Part shown: in pieces, positions 7,817 through 16,745 of the stretch
Layout of the letters: each line of letters begins with the position of its first letter
Numbering within the stretch: position 1 is the first letter of the stretch
Source: Deltaproteobacteria bacterium
GTDB taxonomy: Bacteria > Desulfobacterota > BSN033 > WVXP01
NCBI GenBank assembly: GCA_019308905.1
Contig: JAFDHF010000029.1
Coordinates: forward strand, 1-44,966
Length of the DNA stretch: 44,966 nucleotides
Direction of reading: 5' to 3'
Program-made: the position numbers and the translations under genes
Notes under the pieces: generated by a model
Seen by the model: only the letters and a program-made list of their open reading frames with translations
What the model was told of the DNA's origin: nothing
Database searches by the model: none

Positions 7817-9610
7817 ATGAGACGGATCATGCTGGGAAATGAGGCCATCGCTCGTGGAGCTTACGAAGCAGGAGTGAGGGTTGCTGTCGGCTATCCCGGA
7901 ACACCGAGTTCCGAGATCATGGAGTTTCTCGGTCGGTTTGACGAGATCTACTCGGAATGGTCGGTGAACGAAAAGGTGGCCATGGACGTCGCCATCGGCG
8001 CTTCGCTGGGAGGCGTGCGTGCGATCGTTGTCATGAAGCATGCAGGGCTCAACGTGGCTTCTGACCCTTTCTATCCGATCTGCTTCATGGGTGTCAACGG
8101 AGGACTGGTGCTGGTGAGCTCGGATGACGTGGGAGCCGTGAGTTCGCCCACAGAGCAAGACACACGCATCTATGCCAGGCTCTTCCATATTCCGATGTTA
8201 GAGCCGAGCGACAGCCAGGAGGCCAAGGATTTTACCGCCTTAGCCTATCGAGTCAGTGAGCGATTCGACACGCCCGTTTTTCTGAGGACCACCAATGGGG
8301 TCTCCCATTCCATGGGGGTCGTGCGCCTTGGAAAGCGGAGGGAGACGAGGCTTCCGGCCTTTGAGAAGACCTCTCCCAAGTTTCGGCCCCAGGGAGGAGT
8401 TCATCCCACGGTCATGCATGAGAATGCCCATAGGCGATTGAAGAGACTCGAGGCCTTTGCAAATCGAACGAGGATCAATCGAATCGAATGGGGAGACAGA
8501 AGGGTGGGGATTGTCTCCAGTGCCAGTCCCTACCAGTCCGTAAAGGAGATTCTCCCAGAAGCCTCCTTCCTCAAACTCGGATTCACCTACCCCCTTCCAG
8601 AGGCCCTGATCAGGGAGTTTGCCGCTCAGGTCAAAGAGCTATACGTGGTTGAGGAGCTGGAGCCTTTTATCGAAGACCAGATCAAGGCCATGGGCCTCCA
8701 GGTGAGAGGGCAGGACCTGAGATCGCACGGGGGACCCCTCTCCAAAGAGGCCCTGCGTGACGGCCTGGCAGAAGTCCTGAGAAAACTTGGGAAAAAACGG
8801 GTGAGGCCGAGAGCGTCCCAGCCAGGGGCAATTGCGCGGTTCCCGACCCTGTGTGCGGGGTGTCTCCATCTGGCGGTTTACTATGCCATTCGGAGGCTCC
8901 AGCGTGGAATGAAAGACCGGGAGATTGTCATCATGGGAGATATAGGGTGCTATTCCTTGGGAATCGCCGCCCCGCACAACATGCTCTCATGTGCCTTTGC
9001 CATGGGATCTGGTATCGGTGCTGCCCATGGCTTCAGCCGTGCCATTAATGGAGATCGGAACAAGGCCATCCTCGCCTACATCGGGGACTCGACCTTTCTG
9101 CACGCCGGAATGCCGGCCCTGCTCGACGCTGTATACAATCAAAGCTCCATAACCGTCGTCATTGCCGATAACCGGACAACGGCAATGACCGGAGGCCAAG
9201 AGCACGCGGGCACAGGGGTGACACTGAAGGGGGAACGGCATCCGCCTGTTCATATCGTCGAAATCTGCAAGGCCCTGGGAGTCGAGGACGTTCATGAGGT
9301 CGATCCTTACGATTTTGAGAGGACCCTTGAGGCGCTGAGGCAGGCCATCGAATTCGATGGCGTCTCGGTGGTGATCCCAATCCAGGCCTGCCGTATGTTT
9401 CCGAAGAAGTTGAAGGAGAAGCCCTATAGGGTCCTTTCAGATCTATGCACGGGTTGCGGGCAGTGCCTCAATCTCTACTGTCCGGCCATCATCGTTTCAG
9501 ACGAAAAGACCGCCAAAGGCAGACAGAAGGCAGCCATCGATCCGTTTCTCTGTGTGGGCTGCTCCTTTTGCGCCCAGATCTGTCCGGTGGATGCCATCAC
9601 CTGTGAGTGA
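7817..9610 (+). CDS. iorA: Indolepyruvate:ferredoxin oxidoreductase, alpha subunit
   Basis: A 597-residue protein with the full IorA layout. The N-terminal pyrimidine-binding domain (AVGYPGTPSSEIMEF) is followed by the thiamine-diphosphate domain (GDIGCYSLGI...GDSTFLHAGM...ADNRTTAMTGGQEH). The C-terminal 2x[4Fe-4S] ferredoxin domain has CTGCGQC at about residue 544 and CVGCSFCAQICP at about 579. With IorB it oxidatively decarboxylates arylpyruvates, and in some members branched or other 2-oxoacids, to acyl-CoA while reducing ferredoxin. The iorB gene follows at once. The reduced ferredoxin could in principle supply the dehydratase activator with electrons. Confidence 0.95.
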   Translation: MRRIMLGNEAIARGAYEAGVRVAVGYPGTPSSEIMEFLGRFDEIYSEWSVNEKVAMDVAIGASLGGVRAIVVMKHAGLNVASDPFYPICFMGVNGGLVLVSSDDVGAVSSPTEQDTRIYARLFHIPMLEPSDSQEAKDFTALAYRVSERFDTPVFLRTTNGVSHSMGVVRLGKRRETRLPAFEKTSPKFRPQGGVHPTVMHENAHRRLKRLEAFANRTRINRIEWGDRRVGIVSSASPYQSVKEILPEASFLKLGFTYPLPEALIREFAAQVKELYVVEELEPFIEDQIKAMGLQVRGQDLRSHGGPLSKEALRDGLAEVLRKLGKKRVRPRASQPGAIARFPTLCAGCLHLAVYYAIRRLQRGMKDREIVIMGDIGCYSLGIAAPHNMLSCAFAMGSGIGAAHGFSRAINGDRNKAILAYIGDSTFLHAGMPALLDAVYNQSSITVVIADNRTTAMTGGQEHAGTGVTLKGERHPPVHIVEICKALGVEDVHEVDPYDFERTLEALRQAIEFDGVSVVIPIQACRMFPKKLKEKPYRVLSDLCTGCGQCLNLYCPAIIVSDEKTAKGRQKAAIDPFLCVGCSFCAQICPVDAITCE

Positions 9611-9618
9611 GGGGTGAC

Positions 9619-10209
9619 ATGGAGAACAGCACAAAAAACGTATTGATTGTAGGCGTCGGAGGCCAGGGGGCCATCCTGGCGAGCAACATTCTCTCAGAGG
9701 TGGCCATGGCAAGCGGTTTTGACGTCAAGAAGAACGAAGCCCATGGACAGTCCCAGAGAGGCGGCACTGTTCCGAGCCATGTACGGTTCGGAAGGAGGGT
9801 CTATTCTCCGGTTATCGGAATAGGCGAGGCCGATGTCGTCCTGGCCTTTGAGGAGCTTGAAGGCTTGAGGTTCTCCCATTTTCTGCGCCGCGATGGGAGA
9901 CTCATCCTCAACCGCCAGCGAATCTATCCTGCCCGGGTTACCTCGGGGATCGACCGATACCCTGAAGACGTCGCATCCATGCTGCGAGAAGACGGGATCG
10001 AAGTAGTCGATGTGGATGCCCTGGGTGTGGCCGACCGGCTGGGTAATCCCCTGGTGGTGAGCACTGTTCTCCTGGGGGTCCTGTCGAATTATCTCGACTT
10101 TTCGGCAAGGAGATGGAAAGGGGTGATCAGGAAGGTCGTCCCGGAGAAACACAGGAAGATCAATCTGGACGCCTTTGAAGCGGGTCGAGTGCTGTTGCGC
10201 AACGGATGA
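9619..10209 (+). CDS. iorB: Indolepyruvate:ferredoxin oxidoreductase, beta subunit
   Basis: A 196-residue pyruvate:ferredoxin oxidoreductase gamma-domain protein. It opens with VLIVGVGGQGAILASNILSE and carries KKNEAHGQSQRGGTVPSHVR, both typical of IorB. The ATG at 9619 was chosen over an upstream GTG at 9607 because GAGGGGTGAC precedes it; the GTG would overlap the iorA stop. It forms the catalytic heterodimer with IorA. The start lies only 8 bp after the iorA stop, so the two are clearly co-translated. Confidence 0.94.
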   Translation: MENSTKNVLIVGVGGQGAILASNILSEVAMASGFDVKKNEAHGQSQRGGTVPSHVRFGRRVYSPVIGIGEADVVLAFEELEGLRFSHFLRRDGRLILNRQRIYPARVTSGIDRYPEDVASMLREDGIEVVDVDALGVADRLGNPLVVSTVLLGVLSNYLDFSARRWKGVIRKVVPEKHRKINLDAFEAGRVLLRNG

Positions 10210-10262
10210 GCTCGCATTGGACAGGGTTTTGAGCCACCTGGAGATACTCGAGGAGAAAGGCA

Positions 10263-11408
10263 GTGGATTTCGAATTGGATGAGGGCCACGCGTTTCTTAG
10301 GCAGACCGTGAGGGATTTTGCAGAAAAGGAGATTTCTCCGATCGCCGATGCAATCGACAGGGAAGAGAGGTTTCCTTTCGAGCTCTTCGAGCGGTTGGCC
10401 CAACTGGGGTATGCCGGGGTGGGAATTCCCCGTGAGTATCAGGGAAGCTTCTCGGACTATCTCTCTGTGGTTATCATGGGGGAGGAACTCTCGCGGGTCT
10501 CTGCGTCCGTCCCTGTGGCCCTGTTTCCCCATTCCATTCTCTGCGCCCACAACATCTACCGTTACGGCACGGAGGGGCAGAAAGAGAAGTACCTGCCGGA
10601 TCTGGCCGCGGGCAAGAAGTGGGGGGCCATGGCGCTCACGGAGGTCTCGGCCGGGTCGGACGCGCTCTCGCTCAGGACAAGAGCCGAGAGGTCCGGCAGT
10701 GAATACATCCTGAACGGGTCCAAGACGTTTGTCACCAATGTACCCTTTGCCGACCTCTATCTGATCTACGCGAAAACGGCCCCGGAAAAGGGGCCTGACG
10801 GCATATCGGCCTTTATCGTGGAAAAGGGTTTTGCCGGGTTTGCCACGGGGAGGAATTTCGAAAAGCTGGGCCTCAGAGGATCGCCCACGGGCGAGGTCTT
10901 TCTCGATGCTTGCAGGGTGCCTTCTGAGAACCTACTGGGCGGACAAGAGGGCAGGGGATTCAGACACCTGACAGAGGGGCTGGATGTGGAGCGGGTGAGC
11001 TGGTCCTCGATTGCCCTGGGTCTTGCCCAGGCATCCTTTGAGAGCGCTTTGGCCTACTCCCAGGAAAGGGTGCAATTCGGCCGTCCGATCATCGAATTCC
11101 AAATGATTCAGCGGATGATATCGGAAATGGCCGTCAGCGTTGAGGCGGCCCGTCTTCTGGTTTACAAGGCGGCGGATCTCCTGGACAAGGGCAAGAGGGC
11201 GCGGTTTGAGGCCTCTTCGGCCAAGCTCTTCTCCACTGAGACGGCTGTCAAGGTTTCGGGAGACGCCTTGCAGGTGTATGGCGGGGCCGGCTATATCAAG
11301 GACTACCCGGTGGAGAGGTATTTCAGGGACGCGAAGATCCTGACGGTTGCCGCCGGTTCGTCGGAGGTCCAGCGGATGATCATCGTCCACGAGTTGAAGA
11401 GAAAGTAA
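10263..11408 (+). CDS. Acyl-CoA dehydrogenase with isovaleryl-type catalytic base
   Basis: A 381-residue flavoprotein dehydrogenase with the standard three domains. ALTEVSAGSD is the flavin-binding strand, and QVYGGAGYIKDYPVERYFRDAK is the C-terminal signature. The glutamate normally found in YEGTSEIQ (MCAD/SCAD base) is absent; the sequence reads TVAAGSSEVQR. Instead, E243 in GLDVER occupies the position used as base by isovaleryl-CoA and long-chain enzymes. This favours a branched, bulky or aromatic acyl-CoA substrate. It may oxidise acyl-CoA from IorAB or, run in reverse, reduce the dehydratase product. No EtfAB is encoded here. The GTG start at 10263 follows GGAGAAAGGCA. Confidence 0.9.
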   Translation: MDFELDEGHAFLRQTVRDFAEKEISPIADAIDREERFPFELFERLAQLGYAGVGIPREYQGSFSDYLSVVIMGEELSRVSASVPVALFPHSILCAHNIYRYGTEGQKEKYLPDLAAGKKWGAMALTEVSAGSDALSLRTRAERSGSEYILNGSKTFVTNVPFADLYLIYAKTAPEKGPDGISAFIVEKGFAGFATGRNFEKLGLRGSPTGEVFLDACRVPSENLLGGQEGRGFRHLTEGLDVERVSWSSIALGLAQASFESALAYSQERVQFGRPIIEFQMIQRMISEMAVSVEAARLLVYKAADLLDKGKRARFEASSAKLFSTETAVKVSGDALQVYGGAGYIKDYPVERYFRDAKILTVAAGSSEVQRMIIVHELKRK

Positions 11409-11430
11409 AGGAGGCGTCGAGGAGAGGCAG

Positions 11431-12636
11431 ATGAAAGCCGGGGAGGTTGTCATCATCGGCGGGGTGAGAACCCCGATGGCCGACTATGTGGGGGCTCCGG
11501 GCGGTGGGAAATTCAAAGACATCTCGGCCATTGAACTGGGCGCCATGGTCACCAAGGCCGCCCTCGAGAGATTCAATGTACCCCCTGACCTCATCGATGA
11601 GGTTATCTTTGGCTATGGTATCCAGTCGAGCCCCGACGGTGGATACGGTGCCAGACACGTCTCCCTTTGTGCAGGGCTCCCGGAGACCGTCCCGGCTCTG
11701 ACGGTGGGCAGAACCTGCGGATCTGGATTCCAGTCGATCATCACGGGGGGCAAGGATATCCTGCTCGGTGAGTCTGACTTTGTCGTTGCCGGGGGAATGG
11801 AGAACATGAGTCAGGTTCCCTATGTGCTCCGGGGGGCCAGGGAGGGGTTCCGCCTCGGAGATCAGAAGGCAGAGGATTATCTCATGGCCTCCCTGTACGA
11901 CTCTTACTGCAAGATGAATATGGCCCAGACAGCCGACAAGCTCGCAAGAATGTACGGGGTTGCCCGCGAGGATGCAGACCGATTCGCCTACGAAAGCCAG
12001 ATGAAGGCAGCCGCGGCCACGAGGGAGGGGAGACTGAAGGAGGAGATTTTTCCGGTGGTGGTGAAGACGAGGCGGGGGACCTTGACCGTCGATGCCGACG
12101 ACCACATCCGGCCCGAAACCACCCCTGAAGCACTGGCAAAGATTCCTCCGGCCTTTGGCGGAGACAGCCTTGTGACCGGAGGGAATGCAAGCGCCATCGT
12201 GGACGCGGCGGCTGCAGTGATTATCTGTTCGATGGAAAAAGCGCGGGAACACGGTTTTCGCCCTCTCGGGAGAATCGTCTCCTGGGCGGTTGTCGGTGTG
12301 GACCCGAGCATCATGGGGATCGGGGCAGCCGTGGCCGCGAGGAAAGTGCTCGAAAGGGCAGGCATGAAACTCGACGATATCGACCTCTTCGAAGTAAACG
12401 AGGCGTTCGGAGCCCAGTACGTGGCCGTGGAAAGAGAGCTCGGTTTGGATAGGAACAGAGTCAATGTCAACGGCGGGGCGATTGCCCTTGGCCATCCTTT
12501 AGGGATGACCGGAACCAGGCTGACCCTCACGCTCCTGCTTGAGCTTCGCAGGAGAGGCCGGAGGTATGGACTGGCGACCGCCTGCACGGGTGGGGGGCAG
12601 GGCGTGGCGTTGATCCTGGAGGCGTTTTCTTCCTAG
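11431..12636 (+). CDS. Thiolase (acetyl-CoA acyltransferase)
   Basis: A 401-residue thiolase with all catalytic residues visible: nucleophile C96 in GRTCGSGF, H355 in GHPLGMTG and C385 in ACTGGGQG. It catalyses reversible thiolytic cleavage of 3-oxoacyl-CoA. Its presence implies that the acyl-CoA made upstream enters beta-oxidation, although no enoyl-CoA hydratase is encoded in the window. It starts 22 bp after the acyl-CoA dehydrogenase, and a hairpin follows its stop codon. Confidence 0.93.
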   Translation: MKAGEVVIIGGVRTPMADYVGAPGGGKFKDISAIELGAMVTKAALERFNVPPDLIDEVIFGYGIQSSPDGGYGARHVSLCAGLPETVPALTVGRTCGSGFQSIITGGKDILLGESDFVVAGGMENMSQVPYVLRGAREGFRLGDQKAEDYLMASLYDSYCKMNMAQTADKLARMYGVAREDADRFAYESQMKAAAATREGRLKEEIFPVVVKTRRGTLTVDADDHIRPETTPEALAKIPPAFGGDSLVTGGNASAIVDAAAAVIICSMEKAREHGFRPLGRIVSWAVVGVDPSIMGIGAAVAARKVLERAGMKLDDIDLFEVNEAFGAQYVAVERELGLDRNRVNVNGGAIALGHPLGMTGTRLTLTLLLELRRRGRRYGLATACTGGGQGVALILEAFSS

Positions 12637-12662
12637 GAACGGGGCGGAAAGTCGGCCCGTTC
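12637..12662 (+). terminator. Hairpin directly after the thiolase stop (no T-tract)
   Basis: GAACGGG at 12637-12643 pairs with CCCGTTC at 12656-12662 across a 12-base loop, and the pairing can extend outward imperfectly. It begins immediately after the stop codon. There is no run of T residues after it, so it is more likely a 3'-end processing or stability structure than a strong Rho-independent terminator. The remaining gap up to 12830 shows no gene. Confidence 0.4.
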
Positions 12663-12830
12663 TAAGGTCGATCTAGGGCGAGGGCCTTGGATGCCCGGGC
12701 AGGAGTGAGAGGCTGGAATCTGAGAGCAAAGGAGGTGAGGAATCGAGGACATGGCAGTGAGGAGGGAACAACCGAAGAGGGTTGAAACACATCGAGGGGT
12801 ATTTGGGATTTTCGAAAGGAGGGTAAGATA

Positions 12831-14072
12831 ATGAAATGGCAGAAGGTTTCAAGGCGAACTTTTCTCAAGTCAGTCGGAGCAGTCACGGCCGGGGCGGCAA
12901 TGGGCGGTTTTCCCGCGATCATTCGAGGCGCTCCAAAGGAGATCCTCATTGGCGCGGTCCATCCTCTCACGGGTCTTGTTGCCGAGGCGGGCCAGATGTC
13001 TGTTTGGGGCCTCGAGTTGGCGGTCGACCACGTCAACAAGGCAGGTGGGATCAAGTCCATGGGCGGGGCCAGGCTCAGGCTTCTCGTGGAAGACTCTGAG
13101 AGCAAGAACGAGGTCGGCGCCATGGCTGCGGAGAAGTTGATTCGAAGGCAGATCGCCTGTCTCACAGGGGCGTTTCAGAGCGGCGTCACAATGGCTGTCA
13201 GCAAGGTGGCTGATCGGTATCAAATGCCCTACGTGATAGACATCTCCGTGGCAGATGCCATTACCAAGCAGGGTTTTCAGTATACATTCAGAATATTCCC
13301 GAACCTCTCCAAACTCATAGGGACCGGGATCAAGGGAATCATGGGGGTTACTGCCGACAGACCCATAAAGAGGGCTGTGGTGATCCATATATCCGAATTC
13401 ACCGCAAAGGCCTCGTTCAATATCTTCTATCCTATGAGTGAAAAGATGGGAGCGCCTTGGGAAATCGTGAAGAAGATCACCTATCCGGAGCTTGCCGTGA
13501 GCGTCGCAAGCGAGGTGAGTCACGCAAAGGCCCTGAAGCCGGATGCGCTTTTTGTCAACTGCCGCATGCGGGATGCCATCATGCTCGTCCAGGAGATGTA
13601 CAAGCAGCGATTCGATGTTGACGGGGTATTCGGAATCGTTGCCTCCGGCCTTGCCGATCCGAGTTATCACAAGCAGGGAAAACTCTCTGACTATTCCTTC
13701 AACGTGACTCCGTGGCATGACGAGGTGAATCCATTCGCACGCGAGGTGGGAAGGGAGTATGAGGCCCGGTTCAAGAAGCCCTTCAACATGAACGGATCTC
13801 ACTCATACGATGCAATCCTGGTGATCGCCGATGCTCTTGAACGGGCCGGAACCACGGATAAAGATGCCCTGAGGGATGCATTGAGGGCGACCAAGTTGGT
13901 GAAGAAGACATCGATCGGGGGTCCGATAGAGTTTGACGAGAAGGGAGACAACATCGGGGCAGGTGCCGGGCTCATGCAGCTGCAAGGGGGAAAGAGCAGG
14001 ATCGTCTATCCTTCAGAGTTCGCTACTGCAAGGGTTGTCTACCCGGTCCCGAAGTGGAGTGAGAGGGGATAA
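12831..14072 (+). CDS. LIV-type ABC importer substrate-binding protein, Tat-exported
   Basis: A 413-residue periplasmic binding protein of the Peripla_BP_6 (LivJ-like) family: PKEILIGAVHPLTGLVAEAGQ...GLELAVDHVNKAGGI. The N-terminus has a twin-arginine motif, SRRTFLK, before a hydrophobic stretch, so it is probably exported folded. It is followed by both permease genes and both ATPase genes of the same importer. Family ligands include branched-chain amino acids, aromatic acids, amides and urea. In this setting an amino acid or its oxo/hydroxy acid is most plausible. A strong Shine-Dalgarno (AAAGGAGGG) precedes the ATG. Confidence 0.92.
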   Translation: MKWQKVSRRTFLKSVGAVTAGAAMGGFPAIIRGAPKEILIGAVHPLTGLVAEAGQMSVWGLELAVDHVNKAGGIKSMGGARLRLLVEDSESKNEVGAMAAEKLIRRQIACLTGAFQSGVTMAVSKVADRYQMPYVIDISVADAITKQGFQYTFRIFPNLSKLIGTGIKGIMGVTADRPIKRAVVIHISEFTAKASFNIFYPMSEKMGAPWEIVKKITYPELAVSVASEVSHAKALKPDALFVNCRMRDAIMLVQEMYKQRFDVDGVFGIVASGLADPSYHKQGKLSDYSFNVTPWHDEVNPFAREVGREYEARFKKPFNMNGSHSYDAILVIADALERAGTTDKDALRDALRATKLVKKTSIGGPIEFDEKGDNIGAGAGLMQLQGGKSRIVYPSEFATARVVYPVPKWSERG

Positions 14073-14158
14073 CCTCTCGTCCACAGGTTTCAATCGGGTC
14101 GCCTCCGGCTAGGCCTGGGCCGGGGGCGGTCCCCGGCGATCTTCCAGGAGACCGAGAG

Positions 14159-15025
14159 GTGCTTTATCTTCAAGCTCTTGTCAATGGAATCCTCATGGGG
14201 GGGGTCTATGCGACCATGGCGCTCGGGCTCTCTCTCATATTCGGCGTCCTGAGAATCATAAACCTTGCCCACGGGAATCTGATGGTCATCGGAATGTATC
14301 TCTCCTACTGGCTTTTCAGCCTGTTCGGGATCGATCCATACCTCTCTCTGTTCGGCACGGTCTGTCTCTTGTTCTTCCTCGGGTTCCTCATACAGCGATA
14401 CGTGCTCAACCCGATCATCGACGCGCCGGAAGAGATGTCTGTTTTGATTACCCTGGGCCTCGGAATAATCATCCAAAACGTTCTGCTCATGGCATTCGGG
14501 CCGGACTACTACACCGTGGATACTTCTTACAAACTCAGTTCTATCATGTTTATGGGTGTGAGTATCGACGTGGCGAAGATCCTGACGTTTGGGGCCTCTA
14601 TCGTCATTGCAGCCGTATTCCTCTCATTCCTCCAGTGGACAGAACTGGGGCGCGCCATTCGGGCGGCTTCCAACAACCGCGGAGCAGCCACGCTCATGGG
14701 GATCAATGTCAAGAAGATCTACTGTATCGCCTTTGCCATCGGAGCCGCCACAGCGGGGGTCGCAGGATCCTGTGTCAGCACCTTTATCCCCACCTCGCAG
14801 GGTGCTGGAATACTCTTCACTATGACGAGTTTTGTCATCGTGATCATCGGAGGGGTTGGGAACTACGTCGGCGCTCTTGCGGGAGGTCTGCTTATCGGGA
14901 TTGTCGAAGAGCTCGGTGCGGTCTTGATATCCGGGTCAATGAAACAGGTGCTCAGCTTCGGCCTGCTCATCGTGATTCTTCTGTTCAGGCCTCAAGGGCT
15001 TCTGGGGAGGGAAGGTGAGGAATAG
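14159..15025 (+). CDS. livH: LIV-type ABC importer permease LivH
   Basis: A 288-residue polytopic membrane protein opening with LQALVNGILMGGVYATMALGLSLIFGVLRIINLAHG, a diagnostic LivH N-terminus. The later GVGNYVGALAGGLLIGIVE is the cytoplasmic coupling-helix region. The GTG start at 14159 follows CAGGAGACCGAGAG. It overlaps livM by 11 bp. It forms the membrane channel with LivM. Confidence 0.93.
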   Translation: MLYLQALVNGILMGGVYATMALGLSLIFGVLRIINLAHGNLMVIGMYLSYWLFSLFGIDPYLSLFGTVCLLFFLGFLIQRYVLNPIIDAPEEMSVLITLGLGIIIQNVLLMAFGPDYYTVDTSYKLSSIMFMGVSIDVAKILTFGASIVIAAVFLSFLQWTELGRAIRAASNNRGAATLMGINVKKIYCIAFAIGAATAGVAGSCVSTFIPTSQGAGILFTMTSFVIVIIGGVGNYVGALAGGLLIGIVEELGAVLISGSMKQVLSFGLLIVILLFRPQGLLGREGEE

Positions 15026-16019
15026 GCTTTACATTTACGTGATCCTCGGTATCGGCCTTGTGACAGCGCCCCTTTACATGGGCGGGTACCTGGTCGAGAT
15101 AATGATCATCGCCCTTTGGTTCGGATACCTCGGGAGCTGTTGGAATATCATTGGTGGATACGCCGGTCAGCTCTCCTTGGGGCACGGTACGTTCGTGGGA
15201 ATCGGAGCCTATACCTCAACCGTGCTCTTCACTCATCTCGGCCTGACCCCGTGGATCGGCATGTTCGCCGGTGCCGCAGTCGCGACCGTAGTGGGCCTGC
15301 TTGCGGGTTTCCTCTGCTTCAGATTCCGCGTTCGGGGCGCCTACTTTCTGCTGATCACCATGGCCATGGCCGAAATCGTCAGGCTCTGTTTCGAACACAT
15401 CGATTTTTTGGGAGCAACGGTGGGTCTCTTCCTGCCGACCCTCAGGGGACCGGCAGCCCCCCTCCAGTACCAGTTCCAAGCGAAGTGGCCTTTCTACCTG
15501 ACCATCCTTGGAATGACCGGAGCCATAGTCTGGGTCTCCCGCCTGCTGGAACGTTCGAAGACGGGGTTCTACCTGAAGGCGATCAGGGGGGATGAGGAGG
15601 CTGCAAGATCCTTGGGCGTTTCTGCGATCAGATACAAGCTCGTCGCCATGGGTATCTCCTGTTTTTCCATCGCCCTGGGAGGCACCTTCTACGCTCAATA
15701 CCGGATGTATATCCGGCCGGACCTGCTTATGGGAATCCATTTCTCGGTGGAGATCGTGTTGGCTCCTATCATCGGCGGGATGGGAACCCTGTTTGGGCCG
15801 ATTGTGGGAGCCTTTCTTATGGTACCCATGGGGGAGCTGGCGCGGTGGCTGGCAGACGTGTTGAAGCACAACTTCCAGATGAGAGGCCTGATAGGACTCC
15901 ATCTGATCACCTATGGGGTGGCTCTCATCGTAGTGGTCAGATTCATGCCCTATGGAGCACTCGGTCTGATCCAAAGGTTGAAAGGACGGTGGACCGGCAG
16001 TGGTGTTGTTGGAGGTTAG
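15015..16019 (+). CDS. livM: LIV-type ABC importer permease LivM
   Basis: A 334-residue polytopic permease with typical LivM segments: NIIGGYAGQLSLGHGTFVGIGAYT, FRVRGAYFLLITMAMAEI and GGMGTLFGPIVGAFLMV. The GTG start at 15015 lies inside the end of livH, and the 3' end overlaps livG by 20 bp, indicating tight translational coupling. Confidence 0.93.
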   Translation: MRNRLYIYVILGIGLVTAPLYMGGYLVEIMIIALWFGYLGSCWNIIGGYAGQLSLGHGTFVGIGAYTSTVLFTHLGLTPWIGMFAGAAVATVVGLLAGFLCFRFRVRGAYFLLITMAMAEIVRLCFEHIDFLGATVGLFLPTLRGPAAPLQYQFQAKWPFYLTILGMTGAIVWVSRLLERSKTGFYLKAIRGDEEAARSLGVSAIRYKLVAMGISCFSIALGGTFYAQYRMYIRPDLLMGIHFSVEIVLAPIIGGMGTLFGPIVGAFLMVPMGELARWLADVLKHNFQMRGLIGLHLITYGVALIVVVRFMPYGALGLIQRLKGRWTGSGVVGG

Positions 16020-16725
16020 GGGAGTCACAAAGAACTTCGGGGGTCTCACGGCCCTGATGAGGATGGATCTCAAGGTAAGCCAGGGACAGATCAAGTCGAT
16101 CATAGGCCCCAACGGTGCGGGAAAGACCACGCTCTTCAACCTCATCACCGGCTTCTACCGTCCTGACCAGGGGCGAATCTTTTTCTGTGGCGAGGAGATC
16201 ACCGGCCTTCCCCCGGAGAGTATCGCCCACCTGGGAATCGGGCGCACTTTTCAACTGGTCAGGCCGTTTCTGGATATGACACTCCTGGAAAACGTCATGG
16301 TTGCGGCACTGAGCCGGACCTCGAATATAGGGGAGGCCCGCCGGAAGGCGCTGGATGTTGTCGAGTCCCTCGACCTTGACGGGAAACTCAAGGTCCCGAT
16401 CCGTGCCCTGACGATCGAGGATAGGAAACGGCTGGAGTTGGCGCGCGCCATAGCCCTTGCGCCCTCGCTCCTTCTGCTGGACGAGGTGATGGCGGGCCTG
16501 AATCCCACTGAGAGCAATGACATGATTCAGCTGATCAAGAGGATAAGAAACAGCGGCATAACCATTCTCTTGATCGAGCACGTCATGCACGCCGTCCTTT
16601 CGCTGTCAGATGAAGTGGTGGTCCTCAACTACGGCGAGAAGATCTATGATGGAGATCCAGGGCGTGTGGTCAAGGACCAGCAGGTGATAGAAGCCTATCT
16701 CGGGGAGGACTATTCCCTGGCCTGA
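16000..16725 (+). CDS. livG: LIV-type ABC importer ATPase LivG
   Basis: A 241-residue ATPase with Walker A (GPNGAGKTTLFNL), Walker B (LLLLDEVMAGL) and an H-loop in LIEHVMHAV. The ABC signature is atypical: where LSYGQQ or LSGGQ is expected the protein reads LTIEDRKRLELARA. Signature variants of the LPxGLRKRLELARA kind are known in this subfamily, so function is probably retained. The partner LivF has a canonical signature. The start is the first of two consecutive GTG codons, inside livM. Confidence 0.9.
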   Translation: MVLLEVRGVTKNFGGLTALMRMDLKVSQGQIKSIIGPNGAGKTTLFNLITGFYRPDQGRIFFCGEEITGLPPESIAHLGIGRTFQLVRPFLDMTLLENVMVAALSRTSNIGEARRKALDVVESLDLDGKLKVPIRALTIEDRKRLELARAIALAPSLLLLDEVMAGLNPTESNDMIQLIKRIRNSGITILLIEHVMHAVLSLSDEVVVLNYGEKIYDGDPGRVVKDQQVIEAYLGEDYSLA

Positions 16726-16745
16726 GAGGAGATTGAAGCCGGCGT

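Noticed and set aside
11380-12495. Minus-strand open frame opposite the thiolase
   Set aside because: The thiolase has all catalytic residues in the plus frame; the antisense translation has no recognisable motif.
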